A stretch of DNA of 64,000 nt from Streptomyces sp. NBC_01381 (GCF_026340305.1 NZ_JAPEPI010000002.1:2418001-2482000); one strand, 5' to 3'. Positions 1 to 8,902 are shown, counted from the stretch's first letter. The notes: generated by a model from the sequence alone, not told the origin. Program-made: numbers and translations.

Positions 1-205
1 CCGGGCCTCCGTCACGTTCCCCGTGCCGGCCCTCCGCCCAGACCTGCATACCGGGCCTCCGTCAAGACCCCCGTACTGAATATCCGTCAAGATTCGTCGA
101 GAAACGCCCGTCACGAGCGTTGACCCCGACGTGACGTGTGTCACAGCATGACCCTGGCCGGGTACTGACCGGTCGGTATTCGGCTGTCCTCAGCGTGGAG
201 GTCTC
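1..205. other. Left-edge non-coding stretch with a 14-bp direct repeat
   Basis: No credible gene is seen here. A 14-base direct repeat (CCGGGCCTCCGTCA) lies at 1-14 and 51-64, with a related CCGTCAAGA fragment repeated downstream at 62-69 and 82-90. The last 40 bases probably carry the promoter and ribosome binding site (GTGGAG at 195-200) of the secreted hydrolase that follows. Confidence 0.5.
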
Positions 206-2011
206 GTGTCCCGTCGTACCGCACCCCGACGTGCCGTCTCCCGGTCCCGCGCGCCGCTCGGCCTCGCCCTGGGTGCCGCGCTCGTCGCCCCGCTCGCCGT
301 CGTGGGCCCCGCCACGGCGAGCGCGACCGGCAAATACACCGTCACGCCGCTGAAGTTCACGGTCGGCGTGGGTGGCAGGAGTTGCACCGTCGACGCCGAT
401 CTCTACCGGCCCGCCGGAGTGGACGCCGCGCACCCCGCGCCCGCCGTGCTCACCACCAACGGCTTCGGCGGCAGCAAGTCCGACGGGACCGCGGACACCG
501 GCAAGGCCTTCGCCGAGCGCGGCTACGTCGGGCTCGTCTACTCGGGGCTGGGCTTCGGCAAGTCCGGGTGTCTGATCTCCCTCGACGACCCGAAGATCGA
601 CGGCAAGGCGGCCTCCGGGCTCATCGACTTCCTCGCGGGCAAGCGCGCCGCCGACGACGGCACGAAGATCGACTACGTCACCAAGGACGCCGGGGCCGAC
701 CCCCGTGTCGGCATGATCGGCGGCTCCTACGGCGGGGCGATCCAGCTGGCGACGGCCGCCGTCGACCACCGGGTCGACGCCCTCGTACCGATGATCACCT
801 GGCACGACCTGAACTACTCGCTCGACCCGAACAACGCCTCCGACCGCAGCGTCCCCGGCGCCGCCAAGTGGCAGTGGATGAACGGCTTCTACCTCGTCGG
901 TGAGGGCCAGCCGCTGCTCGTGCGGAGCCTGGACCCGTCCCGCATCAACTCCCGGAACTGCCTGCACTTCGCCACGCAGGCCTGCGAGACGATCCGCACC
1001 CTCAACTCGGGCCGCTATCCCGCCGACAAGACCGCCGCACTCCAGAAGTACGCCCGCAGCGTCTCGCCCGTCTCCTACCTGCCCCGGGTCAAGGCGCCCA
1101 CCCTCCTCGTCCAGGGCCAGGCGGACAGGCTGTTCAACCTCAACGAGGCGCAGGCGACGTACGAGACACTGAAGGCACAGGGCACCACGGCCAAGATGAT
1201 CTGGCAGTCCTGGGGCCACAGCGGCGGCCTCACCGCCCCGGCGTCCGGCGAGCTCAACCTCTCCAAGGGCAACTGGGAGACCAGCTACGTCGGCAAGCGC
1301 ATCCTGTCGTGGTTCGACCGCTATCTCCACCGGAAGAAGGGCGTCGGCACCGGACCCGCCTTCGCCTACCACCAGGACTGGGTGCCGAGGGGCAGCGGAC
1401 CGAACGGCTCCTACGCCACCGCGCCGCAGGTGCCCGCGCTCAGCCAGAAGCTGTATCTGTCCGGCGAGGGCAAGCTCGTCGACAACCGCGCGAAGGTCGC
1501 ACGCGGCAGCCGCGAGTACCGGAACCGGCTGATCCCGACGAGTCACTCGGAGCGATCCATCGCCGGGATGATCGGGCTTCCCGACACCGCACCGCGCGAC
1601 ACCAAGGGCACCCACCTCGACTGGACGAGCGAGCCGCTGACCGCCCCGGTGGACGTGGTGGGCGCCCCGAAGGCGACCCTCAAGGTCGTCTCGCCCCGGA
1701 CGGCGAAGGTGCAGAACTCCGGCGACGCCGCCGACAAGCTGGTCCTCTTCGCGAAGCTGTACGACATCGCGCCCGACGGCAAGAAGACGCTGGTGCGCCG
1801 CCTCGTGGCCCCCGTGCGCGTCCCGGACGTGACCAAGCCGTTCACCTTCTCGCTGCCGGGGATCGTGCACCGGTATAACGCGGGCCACAAGCTGCGGTTC
1901 ACCGTCGCGGCCAGCGACGACGCGTACATCGGGAACAGGGGCATCAAGCCGGTGACGGTCACCAGCGCGCCCGACGACACCGGGGTGCTGCGCCTGCCCG
2001 TCGTCCGCTGA
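206..2011 (+). CDS. Secreted CocE/NonD-family alpha/beta hydrolase
   Basis: Predicted exported serine hydrolase of the X-Pro dipeptidyl-peptidase-like (CocE/NonD) superfamily, 601 residues. It starts with GTG after a GTGGAG ribosome site. Residues 1-40 form an arginine-rich signal peptide with a hydrophobic core and an ATASA-type cleavage region. The nucleophile motif GGSYGG places Ser174, GQADR gives Asp307 and WGHSG gives His338, so the triad is in the expected order. After about residue 400 the beta-rich C-terminal domain of the family follows. Substrate cannot be told from sequence; peptidase, acylase and esterase activities all occur in the family. It is monocistronic: the next gene starts about 130 bases downstream. 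Confidence 0.88.
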   Translation: MSRRTAPRRAVSRSRAPLGLALGAALVAPLAVVGPATASATGKYTVTPLKFTVGVGGRSCTVDADLYRPAGVDAAHPAPAVLTTNGFGGSKSDGTADTGKAFAERGYVGLVYSGLGFGKSGCLISLDDPKIDGKAASGLIDFLAGKRAADDGTKIDYVTKDAGADPRVGMIGGSYGGAIQLATAAVDHRVDALVPMITWHDLNYSLDPNNASDRSVPGAAKWQWMNGFYLVGEGQPLLVRSLDPSRINSRNCLHFATQACETIRTLNSGRYPADKTAALQKYARSVSPVSYLPRVKAPTLLVQGQADRLFNLNEAQATYETLKAQGTTAKMIWQSWGHSGGLTAPASGELNLSKGNWETSYVGKRILSWFDRYLHRKKGVGTGPAFAYHQDWVPRGSGPNGSYATAPQVPALSQKLYLSGEGKLVDNRAKVARGSREYRNRLIPTSHSERSIAGMIGLPDTAPRDTKGTHLDWTSEPLTAPVDVVGAPKATLKVVSPRTAKVQNSGDAADKLVLFAKLYDIAPDGKKTLVRRLVAPVRVPDVTKPFTFSLPGIVHRYNAGHKLRFTVAASDDAYIGNRGIKPVTVTSAPDDTGVLRLPVVR

Positions 2012-2138
2012 ACCCGGACTCACCCGTACGGCCCACACCCCCACCCCGGAGCGGCACCCACCGCGCGCAAACCCTCCCCGGCGGCCCATGCTGGTCGCCA
2101 GGGGAGGGCGGCCGAAGCTCTGACGGAAGGGTCCACGC

Positions 2139-2396
2139 ATGAGTCCCAGCACCTCCACGAGCGGCTCGAAGAAGAGCAGCTCGGGTGGCGGCGGCATCCG
2201 TGGCGCCATGACGCCCGGCAGGGTGGCCGTCCTCACGCTCGCCGTGCTCGGCCTGATCTTCATCTTCGAGAACACCCGCCACACCAAGATCAGGCTTCTG
2301 ATCCCCGTAGTGACCATGCCCCTGTGGGTGGCACTGCTCGGCACGGGTCTGATCGGTGCGCTCTGCGGGGCGTACTTCATGCGGAGGCGCAAGTGA
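2139..2396 (+). CDS. LapA-like (DUF1049) small membrane protein
   Basis: An 85-residue membrane protein. A Ser/Gly/Lys-rich cytoplasmic start (residues 1-25) is followed by a first membrane helix (about 30-45), the conserved-looking FIFENT segment and a second helix (about 60-78) ending in MRRRK. Two helices separated by a short N/T-containing turn is the pattern of the LapA domain. Its stop overlaps the GTG of the next gene by four bases (GTGA), so the two are probably translationally coupled. The role in actinobacteria is unknown. Confidence 0.75.
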   Translation: MSPSTSTSGSKKSSSGGGGIRGAMTPGRVAVLTLAVLGLIFIFENTRHTKIRLLIPVVTMPLWVALLGTGLIGALCGAYFMRRRK

Positions 2397-2704
2397 ACGT
2401 ACATCTCAGGCGCGCGGGAGCCGTCGCAGGCGCGGCGCTCGCGGCGGGCGTCATGACCGTGACGACGGCGGCCGCGGCGGGACCGCCGATGCCGGACTTC
2501 CGGGGGAAGGGCCTCGCGCGGGTCTTCTCGGGCCTCGACTACCGCACCCGCGTCGACGTCCACGACACCAGCGGCTTCGACCGGCACGTGCTGTGGCCGC
2601 CCAGCTGGAAGGTGTGCTCCCAGTCCCCGGCGCCCGGCAAGGAGCTGGCCGGGCAGCGCGTCACCATCGGTGTGGTGAAGAAGGGCGAGAGCTGCCCCGG
2701 ATGA
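2393..2704 (+). CDS. Small secreted PASTA-like protein
   Basis: A 103-residue exported protein. The GTG at 2393 overlaps the upstream stop as GTGA and puts a clean signal peptide (hydrophobic core, then TTAAAA) at the N terminus; longer upstream starts would destroy it. The mature part, beginning MPDFRGKGL and continuing to VLWPPSWKVCSQSPAPG, looks like one PASTA repeat, a fold that binds peptidoglycan or beta-lactams in kinases and PBPs. Two cysteines (in KVCSQ and ESCPG) could form a disulphide. It is coupled to a LapA-like membrane protein; no kinase is nearby. Confidence 0.7.
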   Translation: MNVHLRRAGAVAGAALAAGVMTVTTAAAAGPPMPDFRGKGLARVFSGLDYRTRVDVHDTSGFDRHVLWPPSWKVCSQSPAPGKELAGQRVTIGVVKKGESCPG

Positions 2705-2725
2705 CGCGGGAGCTAGCGTGGCCGG

Positions 2726-3271
2726 ATGCCTGAAAGCACCACCTACCTCGCCGAGGGCCCCCGCGTGGGCATACGCCCCTACACCCTCGCGGACGGCCCC
2801 GAGTTCACCACGCGCGCGCGGGAGAGCGGTGAGCTGCACCGCCCCTGGCTCTTCCCGCCCATCACCGACACGGCCTACGCCTCGTACGCGGGCATCCTCA
2901 TCGAGGACCCGACCAAGGCCGGGTTCCTGCTCTGCGAGCGGGCGGCCGGCGGCAGCGTCGCCGGGTTCGTCAACATCAACAACATCGTCGAGGGCGGCTT
3001 CCGGTGCGGGGCGCTCGGCTACGGCGCCTTCGCGCATGCGGCGGGGCGCGGGCTGATGCGGGAGGGGCTCGGACTCGTCGTGCGGTACGCCTTCGACGTA
3101 CTGAAACTGCACCGCCTGGAGATCAACGTCCAGCCCCGCAACGCCGCGTCCATCGCCCTCGCCCGCCGCTGCGGCTTCCGGCTCGAGGGCTTCTCGCCGG
3201 ACTTCCTCTTCATCGACGGGGCCTGGCGCGATCACGAACGGTGGGCGTTGACCGCAGGGACACAATTCTGA
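2726..3271 (+). CDS. GNAT-family N-acetyltransferase (RimJ/RimL-like)
   Basis: A 181-residue acetyltransferase of the RimJ/RimL type. Residues 10-40 (VGIRPYTLADGPEF) are the usual first strand and helix, residues 105-125 (GRGLMREGLGLVVRYAF) carry the acetyl-CoA pyrophosphate loop, and IEINV-like LEINVQPRNAASIALARRCGF is the hallmark strand and helix near residue 130-155. It ends with a DHERW segment typical of the group. The substrate may be a ribosomal protein N terminus, an antibiotic or a metabolite; nothing here decides. It begins 21 bases after the PASTA gene and may be co-transcribed. Confidence 0.88.
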   Translation: MPESTTYLAEGPRVGIRPYTLADGPEFTTRARESGELHRPWLFPPITDTAYASYAGILIEDPTKAGFLLCERAAGGSVAGFVNINNIVEGGFRCGALGYGAFAHAAGRGLMREGLGLVVRYAFDVLKLHRLEINVQPRNAASIALARRCGFRLEGFSPDFLFIDGAWRDHERWALTAGTQF

Positions 3272-3311
3272 CCGGTGGAGCCCCTGGTCGGGGCCGCCGT
3301 CAGCGTGTTCC

Positions 3312-5297
3312 ATGGTGATCGTGACGACCACCGTGCGACGTGACGTACTGACGCTGCCCGCCGCCCCCTTGGGCCCCGAGAATCCGCTGACACCGCTGCG
3401 GCCGCTGCGCAGGGTGCACACTCTGGAAGAGCGGGGCAGAGAGGGGCTGCCGCGTGACATGGCGCGGCAGTTGGGGTACGAGCCGCTGCGCGGCATCCTG
3501 CCGACCCGGGTGCTCGACGGGTACGGCCGTGAGCGCACCGAGACGACGCTCGACACGCTCGTCATCGAGAACGACCGGCTGCGTGCCACCGTCCTGCCGG
3601 GCCTCGGCGGCCGCGTCCACTCCCTCTTCCACAAGCCCACGGGCCGTGAACTCCTTTACCGCAACCCGGTGTTGCAGCCCGCCGACTTCGCGCTCAACGG
3701 CGCCTGGTTCTCCGGCGGCATCGAGTGGAACATCGGCGCCACCGGCCACACGACGCTGTCCTGCGCGCCCCTGCACGCCGCCCGCGTGACCGCACCCGAC
3801 GGCGGCGAGATGCTGCGGCTCTGGGAGTGGGAACGCCTGCGTGACGTGCCCTTCCAGGTGGACCTGTGGCTGCCCGCGGACTCCGACTTCCTGCACGTCG
3901 GCGTGCGGATCCGCAATCCGCACGAGAAGCCGGTGCCGGTGTACTGGTGGTCCAACATCGCGGTGCCCCAGGAGCGCCGCGTCCTCGCCCCGGCCGACGA
4001 GGCCTGGCACTTCGGGTACGCGGGCGGCCTGCGCAAGGTGCCGGTGCCAGAGACCGACGGGGTGGACCGGACGTATCCGCCGCGCAGCGAGTACGCCGCC
4101 GACTACTTCTACGACGTACCGGCCGACGCCCGGCGGTGGATCGCCGCGCTCGACGACGACGGGCACGGACTCGTCCAGACGTCGACCGATCTGCAGCGCG
4201 GCCGCAAGCTCTTCGTCTGGGGCACCGGCACCGGCGGGCGGCGCTGGCAGGAGTGGCTGACCGAGCCGGGCACCGGCGGCTACGCGGAGATCCAGGCGGG
4301 TCTCGCGCGGACCCAGCTGGAGCACATACGCCTGGACGCCGAGGCCGAGTTCGCCTGGCTGGAGTCGTACGGCCCGCTCTCGGCCGAGCCGGACGTGGTG
4401 CACGGCGGAGACTGGTCGGCCGCGCGCGGCGAGGCCGAGCAGCGGCTCGCCCAGGCGCTGCCCCGCGACGCGGTGGACGCGGCGTACGAAGCCTGGCGGC
4501 CCTGCGCCGACGCCGAACCCGGCGAGCGGCTCGCCACCGGGTCCGGCTGGGGAGCGCTCGAAGTCCTGCGCGCCGGCCACAAGTTGTCCGGCACGCCCTT
4601 CGACGAGGCCGACCTCGGCCCTGAACAGGCGCCGTGGGTCGAGCTGTTGCACTCCGGCGCCGTCCCGGAGCCGCGCCGTGTCGCCCCGCCGGGACCGACC
4701 CTTGTCGCCCCGCACTGGCGGGACATGCTGGAGACGGCGCCCGCGCGGCCGGTCGCCGAGTATCACCTGGGCGTCGCCCAGTGGCATGCCGGTGACCTCG
4801 CCCAGGCGGTGCGCAGCTGGGAGCGCGGGCTCGAACTCGCCCCGTCCCGCTGGCCGTTGCTGCGCTGCCTGGCCGTCGCGGACCAGGAGTCGGGCCACAT
4901 GGAAAGGGCCGCAGACCGGTACGCGGAGGCCTTCGACGACCTGTGCCAGGAGCGGCGCGACGACGGCGCCCTGTGGACGTCCGCGACCGCCGCGCTCGGC
5001 CGGGAGGCGATGGCCGTGCTGCTCACGGCGGGACGGTACGGCGCGGCCCGCGGCATATGGGACCGCCTGCACGAGGCCACCCGCGCGGAGGGCCGCTTCC
5101 GGCTCGTCGAGGTCCAACTGCTCCTGGCCGAGGGCGAGAAGACCGCGGCGCGGGCGATATTCGACGAGGGCTTCGAGCCGGCCGACCTGCGCGAGGGCGC
5201 CGAGGTGCTCGGCGAGCTGTGGCGCGCGGCGACCGACGAGGAACTGCCGGCGCGCTACGACTTCCGGATGCGGGCGTCGGCGTCGTCCGAGGAGTGA
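3312..5297 (+). CDS. DUF5107 domain and tetratricopeptide-repeat protein
   Basis: A 661-residue cytoplasmic protein. Residues about 55-340 resemble the DUF5107 galactose-mutarotase-like beta-sandwich: VLPGLGGRVHSL, HKPTGRELLYRNP and GGIEWNIG are typical of aldose-epimerase-fold proteins that bind carbohydrate. The C-terminal third (about 470-600) contains TPR-like helices, for example YHLGVAQWHAGDLAQAVRSW. This combination fits a sugar-binding or glycan-processing protein, but no enzymatic assignment is safe. It is followed by a strong hairpin at 5301-5338 and converges on an amidohydrolase whose annotated end overlaps this gene by 43 bases. Confidence 0.75.
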   Translation: MVIVTTTVRRDVLTLPAAPLGPENPLTPLRPLRRVHTLEERGREGLPRDMARQLGYEPLRGILPTRVLDGYGRERTETTLDTLVIENDRLRATVLPGLGGRVHSLFHKPTGRELLYRNPVLQPADFALNGAWFSGGIEWNIGATGHTTLSCAPLHAARVTAPDGGEMLRLWEWERLRDVPFQVDLWLPADSDFLHVGVRIRNPHEKPVPVYWWSNIAVPQERRVLAPADEAWHFGYAGGLRKVPVPETDGVDRTYPPRSEYAADYFYDVPADARRWIAALDDDGHGLVQTSTDLQRGRKLFVWGTGTGGRRWQEWLTEPGTGGYAEIQAGLARTQLEHIRLDAEAEFAWLESYGPLSAEPDVVHGGDWSAARGEAEQRLAQALPRDAVDAAYEAWRPCADAEPGERLATGSGWGALEVLRAGHKLSGTPFDEADLGPEQAPWVELLHSGAVPEPRRVAPPGPTLVAPHWRDMLETAPARPVAEYHLGVAQWHAGDLAQAVRSWERGLELAPSRWPLLRCLAVADQESGHMERAADRYAEAFDDLCQERRDDGALWTSATAALGREAMAVLLTAGRYGAARGIWDRLHEATRAEGRFRLVEVQLLLAEGEKTAARAIFDEGFEPADLREGAEVLGELWRAATDEELPARYDFRMRASASSEE

Positions 5298-6658
5298 GAA
5301 CCGCCCGTGCCGGGACCTGGGCAGCCCGGCACGGGCGGTGACTGTGGAGGCGACGGCGGTCGTCGTTTCGCCAACTCGCCGTTCCTGGCGACGACTCGGC
5401 CCCCGTGCACGACCATGTCCCGCTGCGGCATGTCCACCAGGACCTGCTGCACGCCTTCACCGCGTACGAGGATGAAGTCGGCCGGGGCGCCGGGCTTCAG
5501 GTCGGCGTGGTCCAGGCCCATCACGTCGGCGCCGCCGTGCGCGCCCACGCGGTAGCACTCGGCGAGTTCGTCGTCGAGGCGGACGTCGGTGACCCAGCCG
5601 AGTATGTGCGTGCGGTGCAGCATGTCGGCGTTGCCGAACGGGCTCCACGCGTCGCGCACGCCGTCCGAGCCGAGCCCGACGCGCACGCCGTGCTCGCGCA
5701 GCTCCGCGATCGGCAGGACGAGCGACTCGTTCGGCGCCACGGTCGTCAGGGAGATGTCCTGCTCGCCCAAGTCGGCCGCCATTTTGCCCAGTTCGGAGTC
5801 GGACAGGTACGGCAGGCAGAAGACGTGGCTGACCGTGACCTTGCCGCGCAGGGAGAGCGCGCGGGTGCGGTCGATGATGGCCCGCAGGACCTTGGTGCCC
5901 TTCTCGTCGCGGTCGTGGAGGTGGATGTCCACGCCGACGCCGTGCCGGTCCGCGAGGTCGAAGACCAGGTCGAGCTGTTCGTCCATCGCGTTGTCGAAGC
6001 TGATCGGGTCGATGCCGCCGACCAGGTCGATGGAGCCGGAACGGGCCGCCTCCTCAAGGAGTTCCGCCGTGCCGGGCGTCCGGATCACGCCGTGCTGCGG
6101 GAACGCCACGATCTGCACGTCGAGCGCGTGCTTGAGGCGCTCGCGGGCCGTGTTCACGCCCTCGACGCCGGCCAGGTCGTAGGCGGGCGCCACGTCCACG
6201 TGGGCGCGCATCGCGCGGGTGCCGCGGGTCACGGCGTGCGCCATCAGGCCGTACGCGCGTTCCCCGACGGGCCGCTTCTGGCTCTTGAAGAGCACCACGT
6301 CCTGGGCGACGTAGTCGGCGATGCCGCTCGCGGGCTTGCGGCTGACCCAGTCGCCGCCCCACGTCGTCTTGTCGGGGTGGATGTGGGCGTCCACGAGCGA
6401 GGGCAGCGCCACGCGCCCGCCGCAGTCGATCACCTCGGCGCCCTTGGGCGCCCGGCCGTCCGTGATCCGGCCGTCGAGCACCGTGAGGTCGACCGGGGTC
6501 TTGGCGCCGAAGGGGCGGACGTCGCGGAACACCACGGCCTTGGAACGGCGGCCGTCGGCGCGGGACGCGGCGGCCGGTGAGCCGGCCGACAGGGCGGTGG
6601 CGGTGCCTGCCAGGGCGGCGGCGCCGGCGAGCATGCCACGACGGGAGAGGGGCGTCAC
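5255..6658 (-). CDS. Tat-exported amidohydrolase, cytosine-deaminase-like
   Basis: A 467-residue metal-dependent hydrolase. RRGMLAG at residues 6-12 followed by an alanine-rich core is a Tat signal, suggesting export in folded, metal-loaded form. DAHIHPD (about residue 91) is the first metal motif, IHLHDRDEKG the second, VSHVFCLPYLS the third and LGSDGVRDAWSPFG the final Asp motif; this pattern is closest to cytosine deaminase/N-isopropylammelide-type members. It lies 67 bases downstream of a second Tat amidohydrolase and is probably in its operon. The last 35 or so residues are proline/glycine-rich and are encoded across the 5301-5338 hairpin and the tail of the convergent gene, so the original end may have been lost by frameshift. 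Confidence 0.85.
   Translation of the reverse strand: MTPLSRRGMLAGAAALAGTATALSAGSPAAASRADGRRSKAVVFRDVRPFGAKTPVDLTVLDGRITDGRAPKGAEVIDCGGRVALPSLVDAHIHPDKTTWGGDWVSRKPASGIADYVAQDVVLFKSQKRPVGERAYGLMAHAVTRGTRAMRAHVDVAPAYDLAGVEGVNTARERLKHALDVQIVAFPQHGVIRTPGTAELLEEAARSGSIDLVGGIDPISFDNAMDEQLDLVFDLADRHGVGVDIHLHDRDEKGTKVLRAIIDRTRALSLRGKVTVSHVFCLPYLSDSELGKMAADLGEQDISLTTVAPNESLVLPIAELREHGVRVGLGSDGVRDAWSPFGNADMLHRTHILGWVTDVRLDDELAECYRVGAHGGADVMGLDHADLKPGAPADFILVRGEGVQQVLVDMPQRDMVVHGGRVVARNGELAKRRPPSPPQSPPVPGCPGPGTGGSHSSDDADARIRKS
5301..5338. terminator. 14-bp-stem bidirectional hairpin
   Basis: A perfect 14-base inverted repeat (5301-5314 with 5325-5338) around a 10-base loop, four bases after the DUF5107 stop. 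It lies between two convergent genes and should act as a terminator, yet the minus-strand amidohydrolase frame reads straight through it. Confidence 0.8.
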
Positions 6659-6725
6659 AGGGGTCTCCTTCGGGGATGTCGGGATGTGGTGCGGGGATGA
6701 CTGCCAGGAGGTACTGGAGGAGTGG

Positions 6726-8018
6726 TCAGAGCGCGATGCCCGAACGGACCACGCGTACGGGCTTCTTGAGGACCGTCACGTCGGACAGCGGGTCGCCGTC
6801 CACGAGGATCACGTCGCCGGCGAAGCCGCGCGCGAGGCGTCCCGCCGTGCGGTCGATGCCGAGCAGCTTCGCGGCGCCGGTGGTGGCCGTGCGGATCGCG
6901 TCGAGCGCGGAGAGGCCGGCCGAGCGCATCAGCTCCACCTCGCGGCCGATGGGCTTGATCTTCCCGCCGGAGGAGTCCGTGCCCGCGGCGAGCGGCACGC
7001 CCAGCTCGTGCGCGGCGAGCACGGCCCGCTTCAGGACCGGCAGGTACTGGCGCCCGCGTTCGGCGAGCACCGGGTCCGAGGAGTCGGCGAGACCGGCGAT
7101 CGCGGTGAGCGTCGGCGTGAAGTACGTGCCCCTGCGCCGCATCTCGGCCAGGGTGTGCTCGCCGACGAACGCGCCGTGCTCCAGGGAGCGGACGCCCGCC
7201 ATGACCGCGTCGTGGCAGCCCTTCTCGCTGTAGCTGTGGCAGAGCACGCCCTTGCCGCCGCGCCTGGCGGCGGCGACCACGGCGGACACCTGCTCGCGGT
7301 CGTACACCTGGGCCAGCGGGTCCTGCTCGGGCAGGCCCGCGCGCTCGTTGACCCGGGTCTTGATGACGTCGGCGCCCCGGGCGAGGTTGACCTCGACGAC
7401 GCGGCGCAGCGCCTCGGGGGAGCGCACCCCGTCGCGGAGCCCGGCCAGCGGGGTGAGGTCGGGGTCGGCGAGGATCGTGTCGCCCAGGTCGGGCGTGACG
7501 AAGACACCGGCGGCGCGCAGCCGGGGCGCCTGGCCGGGGGCCTGGCGGGCCAACTCCCGTACGGCGATGTCCTGGTAGAAGTTGGTCGAGCCGCTGCGGG
7601 CACTGGTCGCGCCCTGCGCCACGGCGTTGCGTGCCTCGGCGGCGGTGTTGAGGTGGATGTGCGCGTCGACCAGACCCGGCAGGATCCACCGCCCGTGCGC
7701 GCTGATCGTCTCGGCTCCTTCGGGCACCGAGATCCGCCCGCGGGCGCCCGCCGCGCGCACGACGCCGTCCACGATGACGACCACGGCGTCCTCGGTGACC
7801 TCGCCGGTCGCCGGGTCGAGCAGCGTGCCGCCTTCGATGACGAGGTCACCGCCGCGCCGTCCGGTACGTGGGGCGGCGGGATCCCGGGTGTCCGCGGCAG
7901 CGGCCTGCGGCGCGGCCGCGGCGAGCACGGCGGTGGTCCCCGCGAGCGCGGCGGCGCCGGCGAGGACGCCGCGACGGGTCAGCCGGGACGACGGGGGCGG
8001 GGTGTTCTCAACGCACAT
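6726..8018 (-). CDS. Tat-exported amidohydrolase, prolidase/imidazolonepropionase-like
   Basis: A 430-residue exported amidohydrolase. I start it at the ATG at 8018 because GGAG lies seven bases upstream and LTRRGVLAG then falls near the N terminus as a Tat signal. DAHIHL is the first metal-binding motif, residues KTRVNERAGLPEQ supply a candidate carboxylated lysine region, CHSYSEKG and LEHGAFV carry later histidines, and LAAGTDSSGG the terminal Asp. The family covers Xaa-Pro dipeptidases, organophosphate-type and imidazolone hydrolases. It is the first gene after the GntR regulator and sits directly downstream of the two putative operators. Only a 67-base gap separates it from the second amidohydrolase. 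Confidence 0.87.
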   Translation of the reverse strand: MCVENTPPPSSRLTRRGVLAGAAALAGTTAVLAAAAPQAAAADTRDPAAPRTGRRGGDLVIEGGTLLDPATGEVTEDAVVVIVDGVVRAAGARGRISVPEGAETISAHGRWILPGLVDAHIHLNTAAEARNAVAQGATSARSGSTNFYQDIAVRELARQAPGQAPRLRAAGVFVTPDLGDTILADPDLTPLAGLRDGVRSPEALRRVVEVNLARGADVIKTRVNERAGLPEQDPLAQVYDREQVSAVVAAARRGGKGVLCHSYSEKGCHDAVMAGVRSLEHGAFVGEHTLAEMRRRGTYFTPTLTAIAGLADSSDPVLAERGRQYLPVLKRAVLAAHELGVPLAAGTDSSGGKIKPIGREVELMRSAGLSALDAIRTATTGAAKLLGIDRTAGRLARGFAGDVILVDGDPLSDVTVLKKPVRVVRSGIAL

Positions 8019-8060
8019 CGGACGGCTCCAGGACGAGTTACGGAGGGGGCGCGTCCGCAG

Positions 8061-8073
8061 TTTGTATACCAAG
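8061..8073. promoter_or_regulatory. Putative GntR operator, promoter-proximal copy
   Basis: The bases TGTATACCAAG at 8063-8073 form an imperfect palindrome centred on GTATAC, about 45-55 bases upstream of the amidohydrolase start. An exact 11-base inverted copy lies at 8155-8165. GTATAC-centred near-palindromes are typical sites of FadR/VanR-type GntR repressors, and the gene immediately upstream encodes one. Confidence 0.65.
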
Positions 8074-8154
8074 CCGGAGTGTGCCGCAAGGAGGGTCATG
8101 CAATGCCCAGGCATATGCGGGGTTATGCCCGGCGCCGAAGGGAGAGCGAAGCCT

Positions 8155-8166
8155 CTTGGTATACAG
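8155..8166. promoter_or_regulatory. Putative GntR operator, distal copy
   Basis: CTTGGTATACA at 8155-8165 is the exact reverse complement of 8063-8073. It lies eight bases beyond the GntR stop codon. Together the two sites span the 154-base space between the regulator and the exported amidohydrolases, their centres about 92 bases apart, which would allow looping. Confidence 0.6.
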
Positions 8167-8172
8167 AGTCCG

Positions 8173-8859
8173 TCAGTGGGAGGGATCTTCCTCGAACAGC
8201 GACCGCAGCGCCACGGCCTGGCTGTCCCGCACGTGCAGCAGCGTGCTCGCCGCCGCCGTCTCCTCGTCGCCCGCCGCGATGTGCCGGTAGATGAGGTGGT
8301 GCTGGGCCCGCATGTGGTCCGGCTCGGCGCGCATGCCGAACAGGAGCTGGAGCTGCCAGCTCAGCTGCTCCATCATGCGGGCGAGCAGCGGATTGCCGGA
8401 GAGGGCCACGATGCCCTCGTGGAACGCGGTGTGCGCGGCGACCTCACGCGCCCCGTCGTCCGCGTCCGACGCCTGCTCGGCATGGCCGAGCGTGGCCCGC
8501 AGCGCGGCGAGGCCCGGCGGCTCGTCGTCCGGCGCGCACTCGGCCACCCGGCGCGCCGAGAGCCGCGACGCCTGCACGGCCAGCGGCTCCCACACCTCGT
8601 ACAGATGCCGCACATCGGAACGCTCCAGGCGGCGCACCCGCACCCCGCTGTGCGGAAGCAGCTCGAGGAGGCCCTCGGCGACCAGCGCACGCAGCGCCTC
8701 GCGCACGGGCACGCGGGACATCCGCAGCTCCTCGGCGACCTCGCGCTCCACCAGGCGCGAACCCAGCGGATAGCGGCGGTCCACGATGCGCTGCCGGACC
8801 GCCTCGCGCGCCTGCGCGCTCAACGACGTCCGCGACGCCTCTTCCTTGCTGCCCGCCAC
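8173..8859 (-). CDS. GntR-family regulator with FCD ligand domain
   Basis: A 228-residue repressor of the FadR subfamily. The GTG at 8859 is preferred because GGAGG lies eight bases upstream; the longer frame has no such site. Residues about 12-75 are the winged helix (SAQAREAVRQRIVDRRYPLG, then MSRVPVREALRALVAEGLL). The remaining all-helical part is the FCD domain, with AHTAFHEGIVALSGN and HHLIYRHIAAGD as expected metal/ligand-binding histidine segments. It probably controls the two downstream amidohydrolase genes through the GTATAC sites at 8061-8073 and 8155-8166. The effector is likely a small carboxylate, judging from the family. Confidence 0.88.
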   Translation of the reverse strand: MAGSKEEASRTSLSAQAREAVRQRIVDRRYPLGSRLVEREVAEELRMSRVPVREALRALVAEGLLELLPHSGVRVRRLERSDVRHLYEVWEPLAVQASRLSARRVAECAPDDEPPGLAALRATLGHAEQASDADDGAREVAAHTAFHEGIVALSGNPLLARMMEQLSWQLQLLFGMRAEPDHMRAQHHLIYRHIAAGDEETAAASTLLHVRDSQAVALRSLFEEDPSH

Positions 8860-8902
8860 CGCACCGTCCTCCGTTCGGCCTGTCTGCCGTGGAGGATACG
8901 GC

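Noticed and set aside
62..3640. Long open frame on the minus strand across four plus-strand genes
   Set aside because: Composition is random Arg/Pro/Gly-rich and it shadows well-recognised genes; high-GC DNA keeps antisense frames open.
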